This document shows, piece after piece, positions 39,953-49,706 of a stretch of DNA of 64,000 nucleotides. Where the stretch lies: contig JBBJOI010000001.1 in the NCBI GenBank assembly GCA_037721555.1, forward strand, positions 279,694 through 343,693, in the 5' to 3' direction. Source of the DNA: Gaiellasilicea sp037721555. GTDB taxonomy: Bacteria; Actinomycetota; Thermoleophilia; Gaiellales; Gaiellaceae. The position numbers and the translations under genes were made by a program. The notes under the pieces were generated by a model. The model did no database searches and was not told the DNA's origin. It saw only the letters and a list, made by a program, of their open reading frames with translations. The first letter of the stretch is position 1. Every line of letters begins with the position of its first letter.

Positions 39953-42900
39953 CTAGAGGGCTGCTGCGACCGCGCCCTCGTGCGGTAGCCGGCGCGAGAC
40001 GACCTCACTGACGCCGTCGCCGCCCATCGTGACGCCGTACAGCACATCTGCCGCCTCCATCGTCCGCTTCTGGTGCGTGATGACGACGAACTGCGCCCGG
40101 TCGGCATACCGGCGCAGCAGCTCGACGAAGCGTCCGATATTGGCGTCGTCGAGAGCGGCCTCGACCTCGTCGAGCAGGTAGAACGGGCACGGCTTCGCGA
40201 GGAACAGGGCGAACAGGAACGCGATCGCGCCGAGCGCTTTCTCGCCACCCGAGAGCATCCCGAGCCGCGTGATCTTCTTCCCCGCAGGGCGCAGCTCGAC
40301 CTCGATCCCGACCTCGCCCTCGCCTTCCTCCGGGAGCACCGAGCGAAGCCTCCCCTCCCCGCCCGGAAAGAGCGTCCCGGCGACGTCCTCGAAATGCGCC
40401 GCGACTGCGTCGAAGGTATCGGCGAAGCGTCGTTCGACCGTTTCGGCGAGCTCGGCCCGCAGCTCCTCGAGCTCCTTCAGGCTCAGCTCCAGATCCTCGC
40501 GTTGCGTCTCAAGCTCGGTCAACCGCTCCCTCTCGGCCTCGTACTCCTCCTTCGCGAGCGGGTTGACCTGGCCGAGCTGGATCCGACGCGCGTCGAGCCG
40601 CTCGACCTTCGCTGCGAGCTCGCCGCGATCGTCGTCCTCGTCGGGCTGTATCTCGCCTCGAGGGTCTGCCTCATCACGTCGGCGCCGAGCGTCGGCGGCT
40701 TCAGCGTCGATGCGCGTGAGCTCGATGTCGATCGTCGCCGCGCGCTCGGCGGCGCCTTCGGCAGAGCGGCGCAGCTCGACCTCGGCGCCGCCGAGCTCGC
40801 GCAGCGTCAGGCCGAGGTCTGCGGTCCGCGATGCACCCGCGTCCACGCGTGCGCGGAGCGGCGGATCGAAGCGCGAGGCCGCGGCGGCAGCCACGGCGAG
40901 GGTCTCGTCGAGGCGTTCGCTGCCGGCAACGACCCGCCGGAGCAGGTCGACGTCCACGTTCGGGCGACGCGAACCCAGCTCGGCCGCCGCTGCCGAGGCC
41001 GAGCGTGCGGCTTCTGCTGTCTCCGCCGCAGCCGCCGCCGCACGCTCGGCCTCGTCCAACAGGTCACGAGCGTGGCGCTCGATCTGCTCACGCTCTGCCT
41101 CGCCGATCTCCAAGAGGCGAATCTGTCCCTCGCCACCCAGGCGCGCGCGTGCGAGCTCGGCAGCTGCGGCACGCTCGTTCGCCTGAGCGGCCTCCCGCTG
41201 CGCATCGTGCTCAAGCGCACCGATCCGAGCAAGTTCGCCTGCGAGTGCCGTCGTCTGCTCAGCGGATCTCTCCGCACGTAACGCAAGGGGCTCCTCCAGC
41301 CGGCTTGCCGCCGCCGTCGCCTCCCGGAGCGTCTCGACGAGGCGCACAGCGGCCGTAGAGAGCCGGCGCGCCAACAGTGGTTCGAGCAGCCGGATCCCCC
41401 GTAGGTGAGCGACCTGGGCCGACGCCGCCTCAGCCTCCCGGGCGCGCCGCGCCGCAGACTCAGCCTCGCTCTGGCTCGACGTCGAGAGTGCACGGAGCTC
41501 CGCCACCTCGACCTCTAGGTCGCGCCGGCGCGCGTCGAGCTCGAGCAGGACGGCTTCGGCGGTCTCACCTGCGAACCAAAGCTCCCCTCGGTCTCGGTCG
41601 TAGCCGAAGCCCTCCGCCGTGACCGCGGGCACGGACGCCGAGAGCAGCTCCGAGAGCGGGACGACCGGGAGCTCCGCGACGCGTCGGGCCGGGGAGCCGA
41701 CGAGCACGGCGAGGCTTCCGAGACCTTCTTCCCACGCGCGTTGCAGCAGCGCGAGGCCTGCGCTCGCATCCGCCACGACGACCGCCGAGGCCCGCCAGCC
41801 GAGCGCTGCGGCGACGGCGCGCTCGGCCCCAATCCCGACGTCGAGGAGCGAGAGCGCAAGCGGCGTGCCTTCGCCGGCAAGAGCGCGGGCGGCCGGCGGA
41901 ATCCCTTCCTGCTCGGCCAGCGAACGTTCGAGGGCAGCCAAACGCTCCTCGGCGATCCCGGCGCGCGCGACCTGGGCCTCGTGCGCGTGCTGGGCCGCAT
42001 GGGCAGCGGCCACGGCCTCGTTTGCGATCCGTTCGAGCTCCTGGGGCGCGGGCTCACGGCGCTCCGCCGCCGCGTCCGCCCGGGCCAAGTCCTCGCGGAG
42101 CCGCTCACCTAGCGCGCTCGCCGATTCCTCCCTGAGCGCAACCCGCTCGCGGGCACCGCCGAGCCGGTACAGCGCGGTACCTGCGCCGTCGCGTCCGCCG
42201 CCGGCCTCCGCCAGCCGACGCTCGAGCTCCTGCCGGTGCGAACGGAGCGCCTCATGCCTCCCCTCCGCGGCCGCTGCCGCGGCCCGCTCGAGGGCAGCAA
42301 GACGCTCCTGCCCTGCCCTGGCCCTCTCGGCGCTCGCGCCACTCGTGGCCGCCGCGGCACGGGCGGCCGAAGTCGCCTCGGCCGCTACCCGCTCGAGTGC
42401 CTGAAGTCGCTCGTCGGCGGGGCTCCTCCTGGCCTCGTCGGCCGCCTCGAGATCCACGCGCAGCCGCGCCACGAGCGCCCGTGACCCCTCCTGGCGGAAG
42501 GCCACTCGCTCGGAAGCACCCTGGAGCCGGTAGAGCGCCTTCACCGACGCCTCGCGCCTGCCGGACGCGTCCGCGAGCTCTTCCTCTGCTGCCTGGCGCT
42601 CCTCGAGGAGCGCCTGCAGACGCGCCTGGGTGCCGCGGCGCGCGATCCCAGCGGCGGCCTTCCGCTCCTCCGCCTCCGCGCGCCGCGCCTCGGCCTCCGC
42701 CAGGTCGAGCTCCGCTACGAGAGCGCGCAGGCGAGCGAGCTCCTGGACGAGTTTCTCGGCCCGCTCGGCCGCCGTCGCCTGCAGGGCCAGCGGTCGTAGG
42801 CGCTTGCGCACTTCGGCCTCGACGTCCCGCGCGCGCTCCACCTGGATGCCGACGCGAGCGAGCTTGAGCTCTGCGCGATGCTTGCGCCGCTTGAACTTGC

Positions 42901-43405
42901 CGAGCCCTGCGGCCTCCTCGATCAGCTCGCGCCGCTCCTCCGGCCTCGACGCGAGCACCGACTCGACCTTGCCCTGGCTGACGATGGAGTGCATCGACCC
43001 GCCAAGACCGACATCGGCGAGCAGCTCGACGAGATCCGTCCGCCGCACCTGCGCCTTGTTGACGAGGTACTGACCCTCGCCGCCACGGTGCAGGCGACGA
43101 GCGATCGAGACCTCCGAGAACTCGAGCTCGCCCATTCCCCCGTCGGTGTTGTCGAAGACGAGTTCGACCTCGCAGCTGTCGGCCGGCTTACGGCCCTCGG
43201 CCCCGTTGAAGAGGACGTCGTCCGGCTTCTCGGCGCGCAACTCGGACGGGGCGAGCGACCCGGCCGCCCAGACGATGGCGTCGGCGACGTTCGACTTGCC
43301 CGACCCGTTGGGCCCGACGACGACGGCCACACCGGGTTCGAGCCTCAGCTCGAGCGAGTCCGGGAACGACTTGAAGCCGCGCAGGCGAAGCGAGCGCAGA
43401 TGCAC
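39953..43405 (-). CDS. smc: chromosome segregation protein SMC
   Basis: Condensin ATPase, 1150 residues. Head motifs are Walker A GPNGSGKSNVADAI (31-44), the SQGKVE R-loop region near 143, and at the C-terminus LSGGEKALGAIAFLFALF with Walker B FYLLDEVEAALDD. The hinge occupies about 500-640 (GTPLALSLLDVGIGAERAV ... EGFGYDRDRGELWFAG). Two very Ala/Glu/Arg-rich coiled-coil arms connect them. In the first arm a unit of about 110-120 residues is duplicated: ALYRLQGASERVAFRQE near 290 and ALYRLGGARERVALREE near 410, each followed by ERLAALER. kleisin genes (scpA/scpB) are not in the window. It follows rnc with a 41-bp gap. Confidence 0.96.
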   Translation of the reverse strand: MHLRSLRLRGFKSFPDSLELRLEPGVAVVVGPNGSGKSNVADAIVWAAGSLAPSELRAEKPDDVLFNGAEGRKPADSCEVELVFDNTDGGMGELEFSEVSIARRLHRGGEGQYLVNKAQVRRTDLVELLADVGLGGSMHSIVSQGKVESVLASRPEERRELIEEAAGLGKFKRRKHRAELKLARVGIQVERARDVEAEVRKRLRPLALQATAAERAEKLVQELARLRALVAELDLAEAEARRAEAEERKAAAGIARRGTQARLQALLEERQAAEEELADASGRREASVKALYRLQGASERVAFRQEGSRALVARLRVDLEAADEARRSPADERLQALERVAAEATSAARAAAATSGASAERARAGQERLAALERAAAAAAEGRHEALRSHRQELERRLAEAGGGRDGAGTALYRLGGARERVALREESASALGERLREDLARADAAAERREPAPQELERIANEAVAAAHAAQHAHEAQVARAGIAEERLAALERSLAEQEGIPPAARALAGEGTPLALSLLDVGIGAERAVAAALGWRASAVVVADASAGLALLQRAWEEGLGSLAVLVGSPARRVAELPVVPLSELLSASVPAVTAEGFGYDRDRGELWFAGETAEAVLLELDARRRDLEVEVAELRALSTSSQSEAESAARRAREAEAASAQVAHLRGIRLLEPLLARRLSTAAVRLVETLREATAAASRLEEPLALRAERSAEQTTALAGELARIGALEHDAQREAAQANERAAAAELARARLGGEGQIRLLEIGEAEREQIERHARDLLDEAERAAAAAAETAEAARSASAAAAELGSRRPNVDVDLLRRVVAGSERLDETLAVAAAAASRFDPPLRARVDAGASRTADLGLTLRELGGAEVELRRSAEGAAERAATIDIELTRIDAEAADARRRRDEADPRGEIQPDEDDDRGELAAKVERLDARRIQLGQVNPLAKEEYEAERERLTELETQREDLELSLKELEELRAELAETVERRFADTFDAVAAHFEDVAGTLFPGGEGRLRSVLPEEGEGEVGIEVELRPAGKKITRLGMLSGGEKALGAIAFLFALFLAKPCPFYLLDEVEAALDDANIGRFVELLRRYADRAQFVVITHQKRTMEAADVLYGVTMGGDGVSEVVSRRLPHEGAVAAAL

Positions 43406-43446
43406 GCGACGCAGTCTGCCCGCAGAGCCGGACGGCGTCGCGCGCG

Positions 43447-44157
43447 CTAGACCGTCGTCTCCACGGTGCCGAGGGCGGTCAGCGCCTGCTGAGCGGCCGC
43501 CTGCTCCGCATCCTTCTTCGAGCGGCCGCTGCCGCGCCCGAGCTCCTGGCCGTCGATGACCGCAGCGCAGAGGAAGCGACGGTCGTGGGGCGGCCCCTCG
43601 GCGTCGAGAACCGAGTACGACACCTGTCGCGCCGACCTCGCGAGCGCTTCCTGCAGCTCGGTCTTGTGGTCGACGTGGGTCGTCCGCGCGTAGTCGATCC
43701 GGTCGGAGAAGGCCGCGACGATCGCGGTCTCGATCGGCTCATAGCCGTGCTCGAGGAAGAGAGCAGCGATCGCCGCCTCGAGCACAGCGGCGACGACGTT
43801 CCTGCTCCGGACGATCCGCTCGAGCTCGTCCGGGGCGAGCGCCGTGCGCGCGATCTCGGCCAGGCGCTCCGCGAGACCGAGGTCCCTTGCCACCTCGGCG
43901 CAGCTCTGCCGCGAGACGACGTGCGAGCGCACCTTCGCGAGCCGGCCCTCCGAGGCGCCGGGGTACCGCTCGTACAGCTCCCGCGCGATCGCGAGCTCCA
44001 GCACGCTGTCACCGAGAAACTCGAGCCGCTCGTACGACGAGGCACGGTCCGGCGCCCAGGAGGTGTGGGTGAAGACGTGCTCGAGTCGTTCAGGCGGTAG
44101 GGCGTCGATCAGGCGGCGGAGCTGCTCGGGATCGCCTGTCGGCGCCCCGCTACGAAT
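43447..44157 (-). CDS. rnc: ribonuclease III, start codon non-canonical or unresolved
   Basis: Double-strand-specific endoribonuclease. The catalytic signature YERLEFLGDSVLELAIAREL, a second acidic set in RNVVAAVLEAAIAALFLEHGY (ExxxAxxxA) and a C-terminal double-stranded-RNA-binding domain (DHKTELQEALARSARQVSY ... GSGRSKKDAEQAAAQQALTAL) are all present in one frame. The first ATG/GTG/TTG is inside the signature at 44004, far too late. In-frame upstream sequence GDPEQLRRLIDALPPERLEH and VFTHTSW is clearly coding. Candidates are CTG at 44112 and ATT at 44157, which overlaps the acpP stop; I extend to 44157 and mark the start unresolved. Confidence 0.88.
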   Translation of the reverse strand: MRSGAPTGDPEQLRRLIDALPPERLEHVFTHTSWAPDRASSYERLEFLGDSVLELAIARELYERYPGASEGRLAKVRSHVVSRQSCAEVARDLGLAERLAEIARTALAPDELERIVRSRNVVAAVLEAAIAALFLEHGYEPIETAIVAAFSDRIDYARTTHVDHKTELQEALARSARQVSYSVLDAEGPPHDRRFLCAAVIDGQELGRGSGRSKKDAEQAAAQQALTALGTVETTV

Positions 44158-44395
44158 GGGTCGAGACGTAGTCGACGGCCTGGCCGACAGTGGTGATCTT
44201 CTGTGCGTCCTCGTCCGAGATCTTGATCCCGAACTGATCCTCGAGCTCCATGATCAGCTCGACGAGGTCGAGCGAGTCGGCGTCGAGGTCTTCCTGGAAC
44301 GAGGCCTCTTCGGTGATCTCCCCTTCCTCGACCCCGAGCTGCTCGCTCAGGACTTCCTTGACCCGCTCGTAGACTTCTTCACGCGACGCTGCCAA
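44150..44395 (-). CDS. acpP: acyl carrier protein
   Basis: 81 residues from a TTG at 44395. The phosphopantetheine attachment site is DADSLDLVELIMELEDQFG (Ser near residue 41), preceded by the acidic helix EEVYERVKEVLSEQLGVEE and followed by ISDEDAQKITTVGQAV. Carrier for fatty-acid synthesis; between plsX and rnc as in many Gram-positives. Confidence 0.96.
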   Translation of the reverse strand: MAASREEVYERVKEVLSEQLGVEEGEITEEASFQEDLDADSLDLVELIMELEDQFGIKISDEDAQKITTVGQAVDYVSTHS

Positions 44396-44446
44396 ATCGA
44401 CCTCACTCTGTTCGGTGCCAGGGGATACGGGTGTAGAGCGCGCCGA

Positions 44447-45418
44447 TCATACAGCGGCTGCCTGCCGGGGCAACCTCGCAGCGAGCCGGCCGACGACGTC
44501 GTGCTCGACGCCGCGGGCTGCGAGGAGAATGGCGCGCGCGATCGCGCTGCGGGACGAGTTCCCGTGAGCGATCACCGAGAGGCCGCGCAGGCCGAGCAGG
44601 TACGCGCCGCCGTACGTGTCTGGATCGAGTCGCGTCCGCAGACGCCCGGCGGCCGGACGGATCAGGAGACCGCCGAGGCGGCCCCGAGCGGTCGCTGCCA
44701 GCTCCGCGCGCAACGCGTCGAGAACAGCCTTGATCGTCCCTTCGAGCAGCTTCAGCGCGATGTTCCCGGTGAACCCGTCGCAGACGACGACGTCTGCGGC
44801 CCCTCTCAGCAAGTCCCTGCTCTCCGCGTTGCCGCCGAACCTGAGGTCGCTCTCCACGAGCAGGGCGTGCGCGTCGAGCGTCAGCCGGTTCCCCTTCTCT
44901 GCCTCCTCGCCGATCGAGAGCAGGCGCACCTCGGGACGAGCCACCTCGAGGATCTCCTCTGCGAAGACGGAGCCCATGTGCGCGAACTGGAACAGATGCT
45001 CGGGCCGCGCGTCGGCGTTCGCGCCCGCGTCGAGCAGCACGGACGGCCCGCTCCGCGTCGGGATCGGGACCGCGATCGCCGGGCGCACGACGCCCGGCAG
45101 ACGGCGGAGGTGCAAGAGGCCGGCGGCGAGCATCGCACCCGTGTTGCCTGCCGAGACAACAGCGGCTGCGCCCCCTTCCCCTACCAGCCGGTGGGCGACG
45201 ACGAGCGATGACTCAGGCTTGTGCCGGACAGCCTCCACGGGCTTCTCGTCCATCCCGATCGTGTGTGGAGCCTCGACCAGCTCGAGTCCGCCCGTGTCGA
45301 GCCCCGCAGGTCCGACGAGGATCGGCGTGACGCCGTGACGCACGGCCGCCTGGGCCCCCGCGACGATCTCCTCAGGGGCGCGGTCGCCGCCCATCGCGTC
45401 GACCGCTATGCGGATCAT
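44447..45418 (-). CDS. plsX: phosphate acyltransferase PlsX
   Basis: Makes acyl-phosphate from acyl-ACP for phospholipid synthesis. Motifs are IAVDAMGGDRAPEEIVAGA, the VEAVRHKPESSL region, VSAGNTGAMLAAGLL, PSVLLDAGANADARPEHL, NRLTLDAHALLVES-type, VVCDGFTGNIALKLLEG and GAYLLGLRGLSVIAHGNSSR. 323 residues is normal. The acyl-phosphate it makes is also the product of the FakA/FakB pair encoded about 8-11 kb to the right. Confidence 0.96.
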   Translation of the reverse strand: MIRIAVDAMGGDRAPEEIVAGAQAAVRHGVTPILVGPAGLDTGGLELVEAPHTIGMDEKPVEAVRHKPESSLVVAHRLVGEGGAAAVVSAGNTGAMLAAGLLHLRRLPGVVRPAIAVPIPTRSGPSVLLDAGANADARPEHLFQFAHMGSVFAEEILEVARPEVRLLSIGEEAEKGNRLTLDAHALLVESDLRFGGNAESRDLLRGAADVVVCDGFTGNIALKLLEGTIKAVLDALRAELAATARGRLGGLLIRPAAGRLRTRLDPDTYGGAYLLGLRGLSVIAHGNSSRSAIARAILLAARGVEHDVVGRLAARLPRQAAAV

Positions 45419-45421
45419 CGC

Positions 45422-45610
45422 CTACGGGAGAGGCGTGCGGAGCGGCTCGATCTCGCGGCCCTTGTACGTCTTGCAGGTCGGGCAGACGTGGTGCGGCCGC
45501 TTCGGCTGGTGGCAGGTAGGACAGACGTTGACGCGCGGCGACTCGATGCCGTGCTGCGCGCGACGCTTGTCACGGCGCGCCTTCGAGGTCTTTTTCTTGG
45601 GGACTGCCAT
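45422..45610 (-). CDS. rpmF: 50S ribosomal protein L32
   Basis: 62 residues: MAVPKKKTSKARRDKRRAQH then a zinc ribbon with CPTC ... CPTC spacing (VNVCPTCHQPKRPHHVCPTC). It is the zinc-binding (C+) form. Three bp separate it from plsX. The usual upstream partner yceD is displaced by an ABC-F gene. Confidence 0.96.
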   Translation of the reverse strand: MAVPKKKTSKARRDKRRAQHGIESPRVNVCPTCHQPKRPHHVCPTCKTYKGREIEPLRTPLP

Positions 45611-45647
45611 CGGCGGCTGCCGAGTATAGCCGCAAGCTTCAGGCCGC

Positions 45648-47210
45648 TTACGCCAACGCCAGCTCCCGCGTGGGGGCGAAGCGCTCGAGGAAGCGCCGGT
45701 CGTGCGACACGACGACCGCCGTGCCGTCGTAGCCTGCGAGCGCCGCTTCGAGCTCCTCGATCGCCTCCAGATCGAGGTGGTTCGTCGGCTCGTCGAGCAC
45801 GAGTAGGTTGACCCCCCGCGCCTGGAGCTCGGCGAGACGTGCTCGCGTGCGCTCCCCGGGCGAGAGCGATCGCGTCGGTCGCAGCACATGCTCGGCGCCG
45901 AGCCCGAACTTGGCGAGCAACGTGCGCGTCTCGACAGGGGTGAGGCCGGTGGCCTCACGGACGGCGTCGAGGAGCAGCTCCTCGCTGCCGGTCCGTGTCT
46001 GACCGAGCGAGCCGGCGACGGTGGTGCGGCCGACCGTCCGGCTGCCCGCGGAGAGTGGAAGCTCGCCGAGCAGGAGCGCGAGCAGCGTCGACTTGCCGCT
46101 GCCGTTGCGGCCGGTCACTGCGAGCCGCTCGCCCGGGAGGAGATCGAGGTCGATCGGCCCGAGCCGAAACCCCCCGCGCTCGACGACCGCCCCGTCCAGG
46201 CGGAGCACGACGTCTCCGAGCCGCTCGCCGGCGCGGAACGAGAGCTCGAGCTCCCACGGCTCGAAGGGCTTGTCCGGGCTCTCGTTCCGCTCGAGCAGCT
46301 TCTCCGCCTGCCGCACCTTCGTTCGCAGGGCATGCGTGCCGCGCCGGTCGGCGCCGCCGCTCTTCTCGCCGAGGCCGAAGCCGAGCGTCCCGGCCTCGTT
46401 GCGCCGGCGGGCGAGGAGGGCGGTCAGCTCCCGCCGCCGCTCCTGCGCCCGCTCCCAGGCTGCGTACGCGGACCGGCGCACCTCGTCGCGGCGGGCCTCG
46501 TACTCGCTCCAACCGCCCGCGAACTCGCGCACGGTGGCCGTCCAGCCATCGATCTCGGCGATCCCCGTGATCGTGCGGTCGAGAAAGGCGCGGTCGTGCG
46601 AGACCACCGCCAGCCCGCCGTCGAAGCCGACGAGAAAGCTCTCGAGCCGTTCGAGGCCGGAGAAGTCGAGGTCGTTCGTCGGCTCGTCGAGGAGCAGCAG
46701 GTCGAAGCGCGAGAGCAGGATTGCTGCAAGCCCGGCCCGAGCGGCCTCACCGCCAGAGAGGGTCGCAGTCTCCTGCTCGAGCGAGACGGAGAGGCCGAGC
46801 TCCGCGCACGTCGCGCGTGCCCGAGCCTCCAGATCGCCGCCGCCGAGGGCAAGGAAGCGCTCGAGGCCGGCGGCGTATGCGTCGGGATTCCAGACTGTGG
46901 TGTGGCGCTGGACGTCCGCCTCCGCCGCAACGACACCGGTGCGGCGACCGAGGTATGCGAGCAGCGTCTCGCCCCCTCGCCGATCGTGCTCCTGTGGGAG
47001 GTAGCCGACGGTCAGCGTCGCGGGGGTGCGCTCGACGCGCCCCTCATCGGGCTCTTCGAGCCCCGCGAGCAGGCGCAGCAGCGTCGACTTGCCGACCCCG
47101 TTCCGCCCGACGAGCCCAAGCCGTGAACGCGGGCCGAGCGTCAAGTCGACGCGATCGAGAACGGAGTGAGCGCCGTACGCCTTGACGACGCCGGCGAGCG
47201 CGACACGCAC
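45648..47210 (-). CDS. ABC-F family ATPase (ribosome-associated / antibiotic-resistance type)
   Basis: 520 residues with two ABC nucleotide-binding domains and no membrane segments. Walker A sites are GLVGRNGVGKSTLLRLL and AVTGRNGSGKSTLLALLLG; signatures are LSGGEAARAGLA and LSPGERTRARLAEL (degenerate in the second); Walker B sites are LLLLDEPTNDLD and LLVLDEPTNHLD. The interdomain linker (about 240-300) carries EVRRSAYAAWERAQERRREL, the P-site tRNA interaction motif region. ABC-F proteins act on the ribosomal E/P site; without phylogeny a resistance versus translation-factor role cannot be separated. It stands between yceD and rpmF. Confidence 0.93.
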   Translation of the reverse strand: MRVALAGVVKAYGAHSVLDRVDLTLGPRSRLGLVGRNGVGKSTLLRLLAGLEEPDEGRVERTPATLTVGYLPQEHDRRGGETLLAYLGRRTGVVAAEADVQRHTTVWNPDAYAAGLERFLALGGGDLEARARATCAELGLSVSLEQETATLSGGEAARAGLAAILLSRFDLLLLDEPTNDLDFSGLERLESFLVGFDGGLAVVSHDRAFLDRTITGIAEIDGWTATVREFAGGWSEYEARRDEVRRSAYAAWERAQERRRELTALLARRRNEAGTLGFGLGEKSGGADRRGTHALRTKVRQAEKLLERNESPDKPFEPWELELSFRAGERLGDVVLRLDGAVVERGGFRLGPIDLDLLPGERLAVTGRNGSGKSTLLALLLGELPLSAGSRTVGRTTVAGSLGQTRTGSEELLLDAVREATGLTPVETRTLLAKFGLGAEHVLRPTRSLSPGERTRARLAELQARGVNLLVLDEPTNHLDLEAIEELEAALAGYDGTAVVVSHDRRFLERFAPTRELALA

Positions 47211-47322
47211 GAGCGAACCTCCTGAGGAAAGACGGGAACGGGCGCCAGCCTCGGCGCCGGGAACGATCGGTTGGCTCGTCTTAGTCCGTCATGGAGAGCG
47301 CCGGAGCGCTGCGCTCATGGTA

Positions 47323-47832
47323 CTACAGCCGCTCGCGCAGCCGTTCGAGCGCAGCCCAGCGCGGATCGACGACCTCGTCCACGTGCTCGTGCGGCTCGAG
47401 GTTCAAGTCCAGGCCGCAAACCGGGCAGAGGCCGGCGCAGTCGGGGTCGTGCAGGATCTGGTCGGGGAGCGCGAGGGCGATCGCGTCGCGCGCCCAGCCG
47501 GAGAGCTCGAGCTGGTCGTCGACGACGTACTCGCTGCGGAGCTCGTCGCCTGCGCCCGGGTCGTCTGCGTGATACTCGCGGACCTCGATCACGAGGTCGA
47601 GGTGCGCGTCGGCGAGGCAGCGCATGCAGGGCCCGTGCAGCCGCACGGCGAACCCCAGCCGCAGATCGAGTCCCGTCACCGCCTGGTCCAGGGAGAGCGC
47701 GGCCTCGACCTCATGCGGCACGGGGAGGTACCGCTGGCCGCCCAGGTCGAACGGCTCCAGCTCGACCGTCACGGCCTCGGCGCGGCTCTCGCCGGAGCGG
47801 AGACGAAGCCTGCGGAGTGGGAAGCGCGTCAT
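47323..47832 (-). CDS. DUF177 family protein YceD
   Basis: 169 residues with the DUF177 core: FDLGGQRYLPVPHEVEAALS, LHGPCMRCLADAHLDLVIEV, DDQLELSGWARDAIALALP and DPDCAGLCPVCGLDLN, with two CxxC pairs that may bind zinc. The family accompanies rpmF and is linked to 23S rRNA/large-subunit biogenesis. Start chosen at ATG 47832 (TRFPLRRLRLR); an ATG nine residues further upstream (47859) is possible. Confidence 0.88.
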   Translation of the reverse strand: MTRFPLRRLRLRSGESRAEAVTVELEPFDLGGQRYLPVPHEVEAALSLDQAVTGLDLRLGFAVRLHGPCMRCLADAHLDLVIEVREYHADDPGAGDELRSEYVVDDQLELSGWARDAIALALPDQILHDPDCAGLCPVCGLDLNLEPHEHVDEVVDPRWAALERLRERL

Positions 47833-47897
47833 GCCGTGCCAGTTATCCGGGGCCATCACCCGGGGCTCAGAGCATCCGGTGAGGGTAGCCCGAGGGG

Positions 47898-48419
47898 TTA
47901 GAGGTAGCTCGGATCCTCTTCGCGCTCGCGCGTCTCTAGCTCGCGCGGCCCGATGCCGGCGACGACCGTCTCCTGCGAGCGCTCGTGCAACCGCTCGCGT
48001 CCTCGCTTGACCGCGGTCAGGAACTTGTCGAGGTTGACCTCGAGCGTCGAGAGGATCCCGTCCGCCCAGTCCTCCATCTCGAGCCGCGTCTCGCGCGCCT
48101 GGCGCCGCGCGTCATCGACGATCTCCTGCGCCTGCCGCTCCGCCAGCTTCACGATCTCGGTCTGCGACGCTTCACGCACCGCCTGCTCGCGCGCCTCGCC
48201 GAGAATGCGGTCGACCTCGCGCTTCGCCTCGGCGAGCATCTCCTGGCGCTCCTTGACGATCCAGCGGGCCTGCTTGATCTCCTCCGGGATCGTCGCGCGC
48301 ATCTGGTCGAGGATGTCGTAGATCTCCTCGCGGTCGATGCGCACCTGATCGGTCAGCGGCACGGCCTTCGCGTTGTGCACGAGGTCGTCGAGCTTGTCGA
48401 TGAGAACCAGAACGTCCAT
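47898..48419 (-). CDS. DivIVA/ATP-synthase-b-like coiled-coil protein
   Basis: 173 residues, nearly all helical. The N-terminus MDVLVLIDKLDDLVHNAKAV ... VRIDREEIYDILDQMRATIP resembles the short DivIVA-type N-domain used for membrane or cell-pole attachment. Residues 55-140 form a charged coiled coil (EIKQARWIVKERQEMLAEAK ... QAQEIVDDARRQARE). Such genes sit next to coaD/rsmD in Thermoleophilia-like genomes; the role is probably cell envelope or division scaffolding. ATG 48419 preferred over a longer frame upstream. Confidence 0.75.
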   Translation of the reverse strand: MDVLVLIDKLDDLVHNAKAVPLTDQVRIDREEIYDILDQMRATIPEEIKQARWIVKERQEMLAEAKREVDRILGEAREQAVREASQTEIVKLAERQAQEIVDDARRQARETRLEMEDWADGILSTLEVNLDKFLTAVKRGRERLHERSQETVVAGIGPRELETREREEDPSYL

Positions 48420-48444
48420 GGCCTCGCAGTCTATCGTCCCTGAT

Positions 48445-48956
<512 letters not shown>

Positions 48957-48960
<4 letters not shown>

Positions 48961-49496
48961 GATGGATGCTCGAACAGAGTGAGCCGGGCGGAACCGTATC
49001 GCCGCGACGTCCGCAACGCGAACGGAAGCGAGGGTTCGGTGCGAGCTGCGGTCTCGACGAGGAGCAGGCCGCCCGGTGCGAGAACGCGCGGCAGCAGCTC
49101 CGCGAGCTTCGGCTGGAGCTCCGCCCACGCCCCGTAGGGCGGGTCGGCGAGCACCAGGTCGTAGCAGCGCGACTCCTGGCGGAGCGTCGGGAGGGCGTCC
49201 GCGCAGACAACGCGGGCTCCCGGCAGATCGAGCTTCGCCAGGTTCTCCGAGATCGTTCGGCACGCGGCCCGGTCACTCTCGACGAACGTGACGCTGGCCG
49301 CGCCACGCGAGAGGGCCTCGAGGCCGTTCGCACCCGAGCCGGCGAAGAGATCGAGTACGGAGGCGCCGTCGATCGGGCCGACCAGGTTGAAGGCCGCCTC
49401 ACGCACGCGATCACCCGTCGGGCGGGTCGACTCGCCCTTCGGAGCCGCGATCCTCGCGCCTTTCCTGCTCCCGGAGATGATGCGCACACCGCGCAC
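48957..49496 (-). CDS. rsmD: 16S rRNA (guanine(966)-N2)-methyltransferase RsmD
   Basis: 179 residues. RIISGSRKGARIAAPKGEST RPTGDRVREAAFNL is the family N-terminus; SAM motif I is VLDLFAGSGANGLEALSRG, acidic motif FVESDRAACRTI, catalytic LADPPYGAW (NPPY type), and C-terminal GGLLLVETAAR. I take GTG 49496 as start; the open frame upstream (to 49607) is not conserved. Co-transcribed with coaD. Confidence 0.93.
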
Positions 49497-49706
49497 GCTA
49501 ACCCGTCTGAAGCGGCCTGGCTGTGGAGCGATCCTTGCGAACTCGCAACACGGGTCTGATTCTCTGTACGGCCCGAACGGCTTGCTCAAGCGGTTGCGGC
49601 CCGACACGTTGGGTCTGACCCCGGCTCGTCCGCCAGGCGAACGAGGAGCTCGACGGTCGCGCGGAGGCGAAGAGTCCCGTCCGACCCGGTGCGGGAACCC
49701 GAACCT

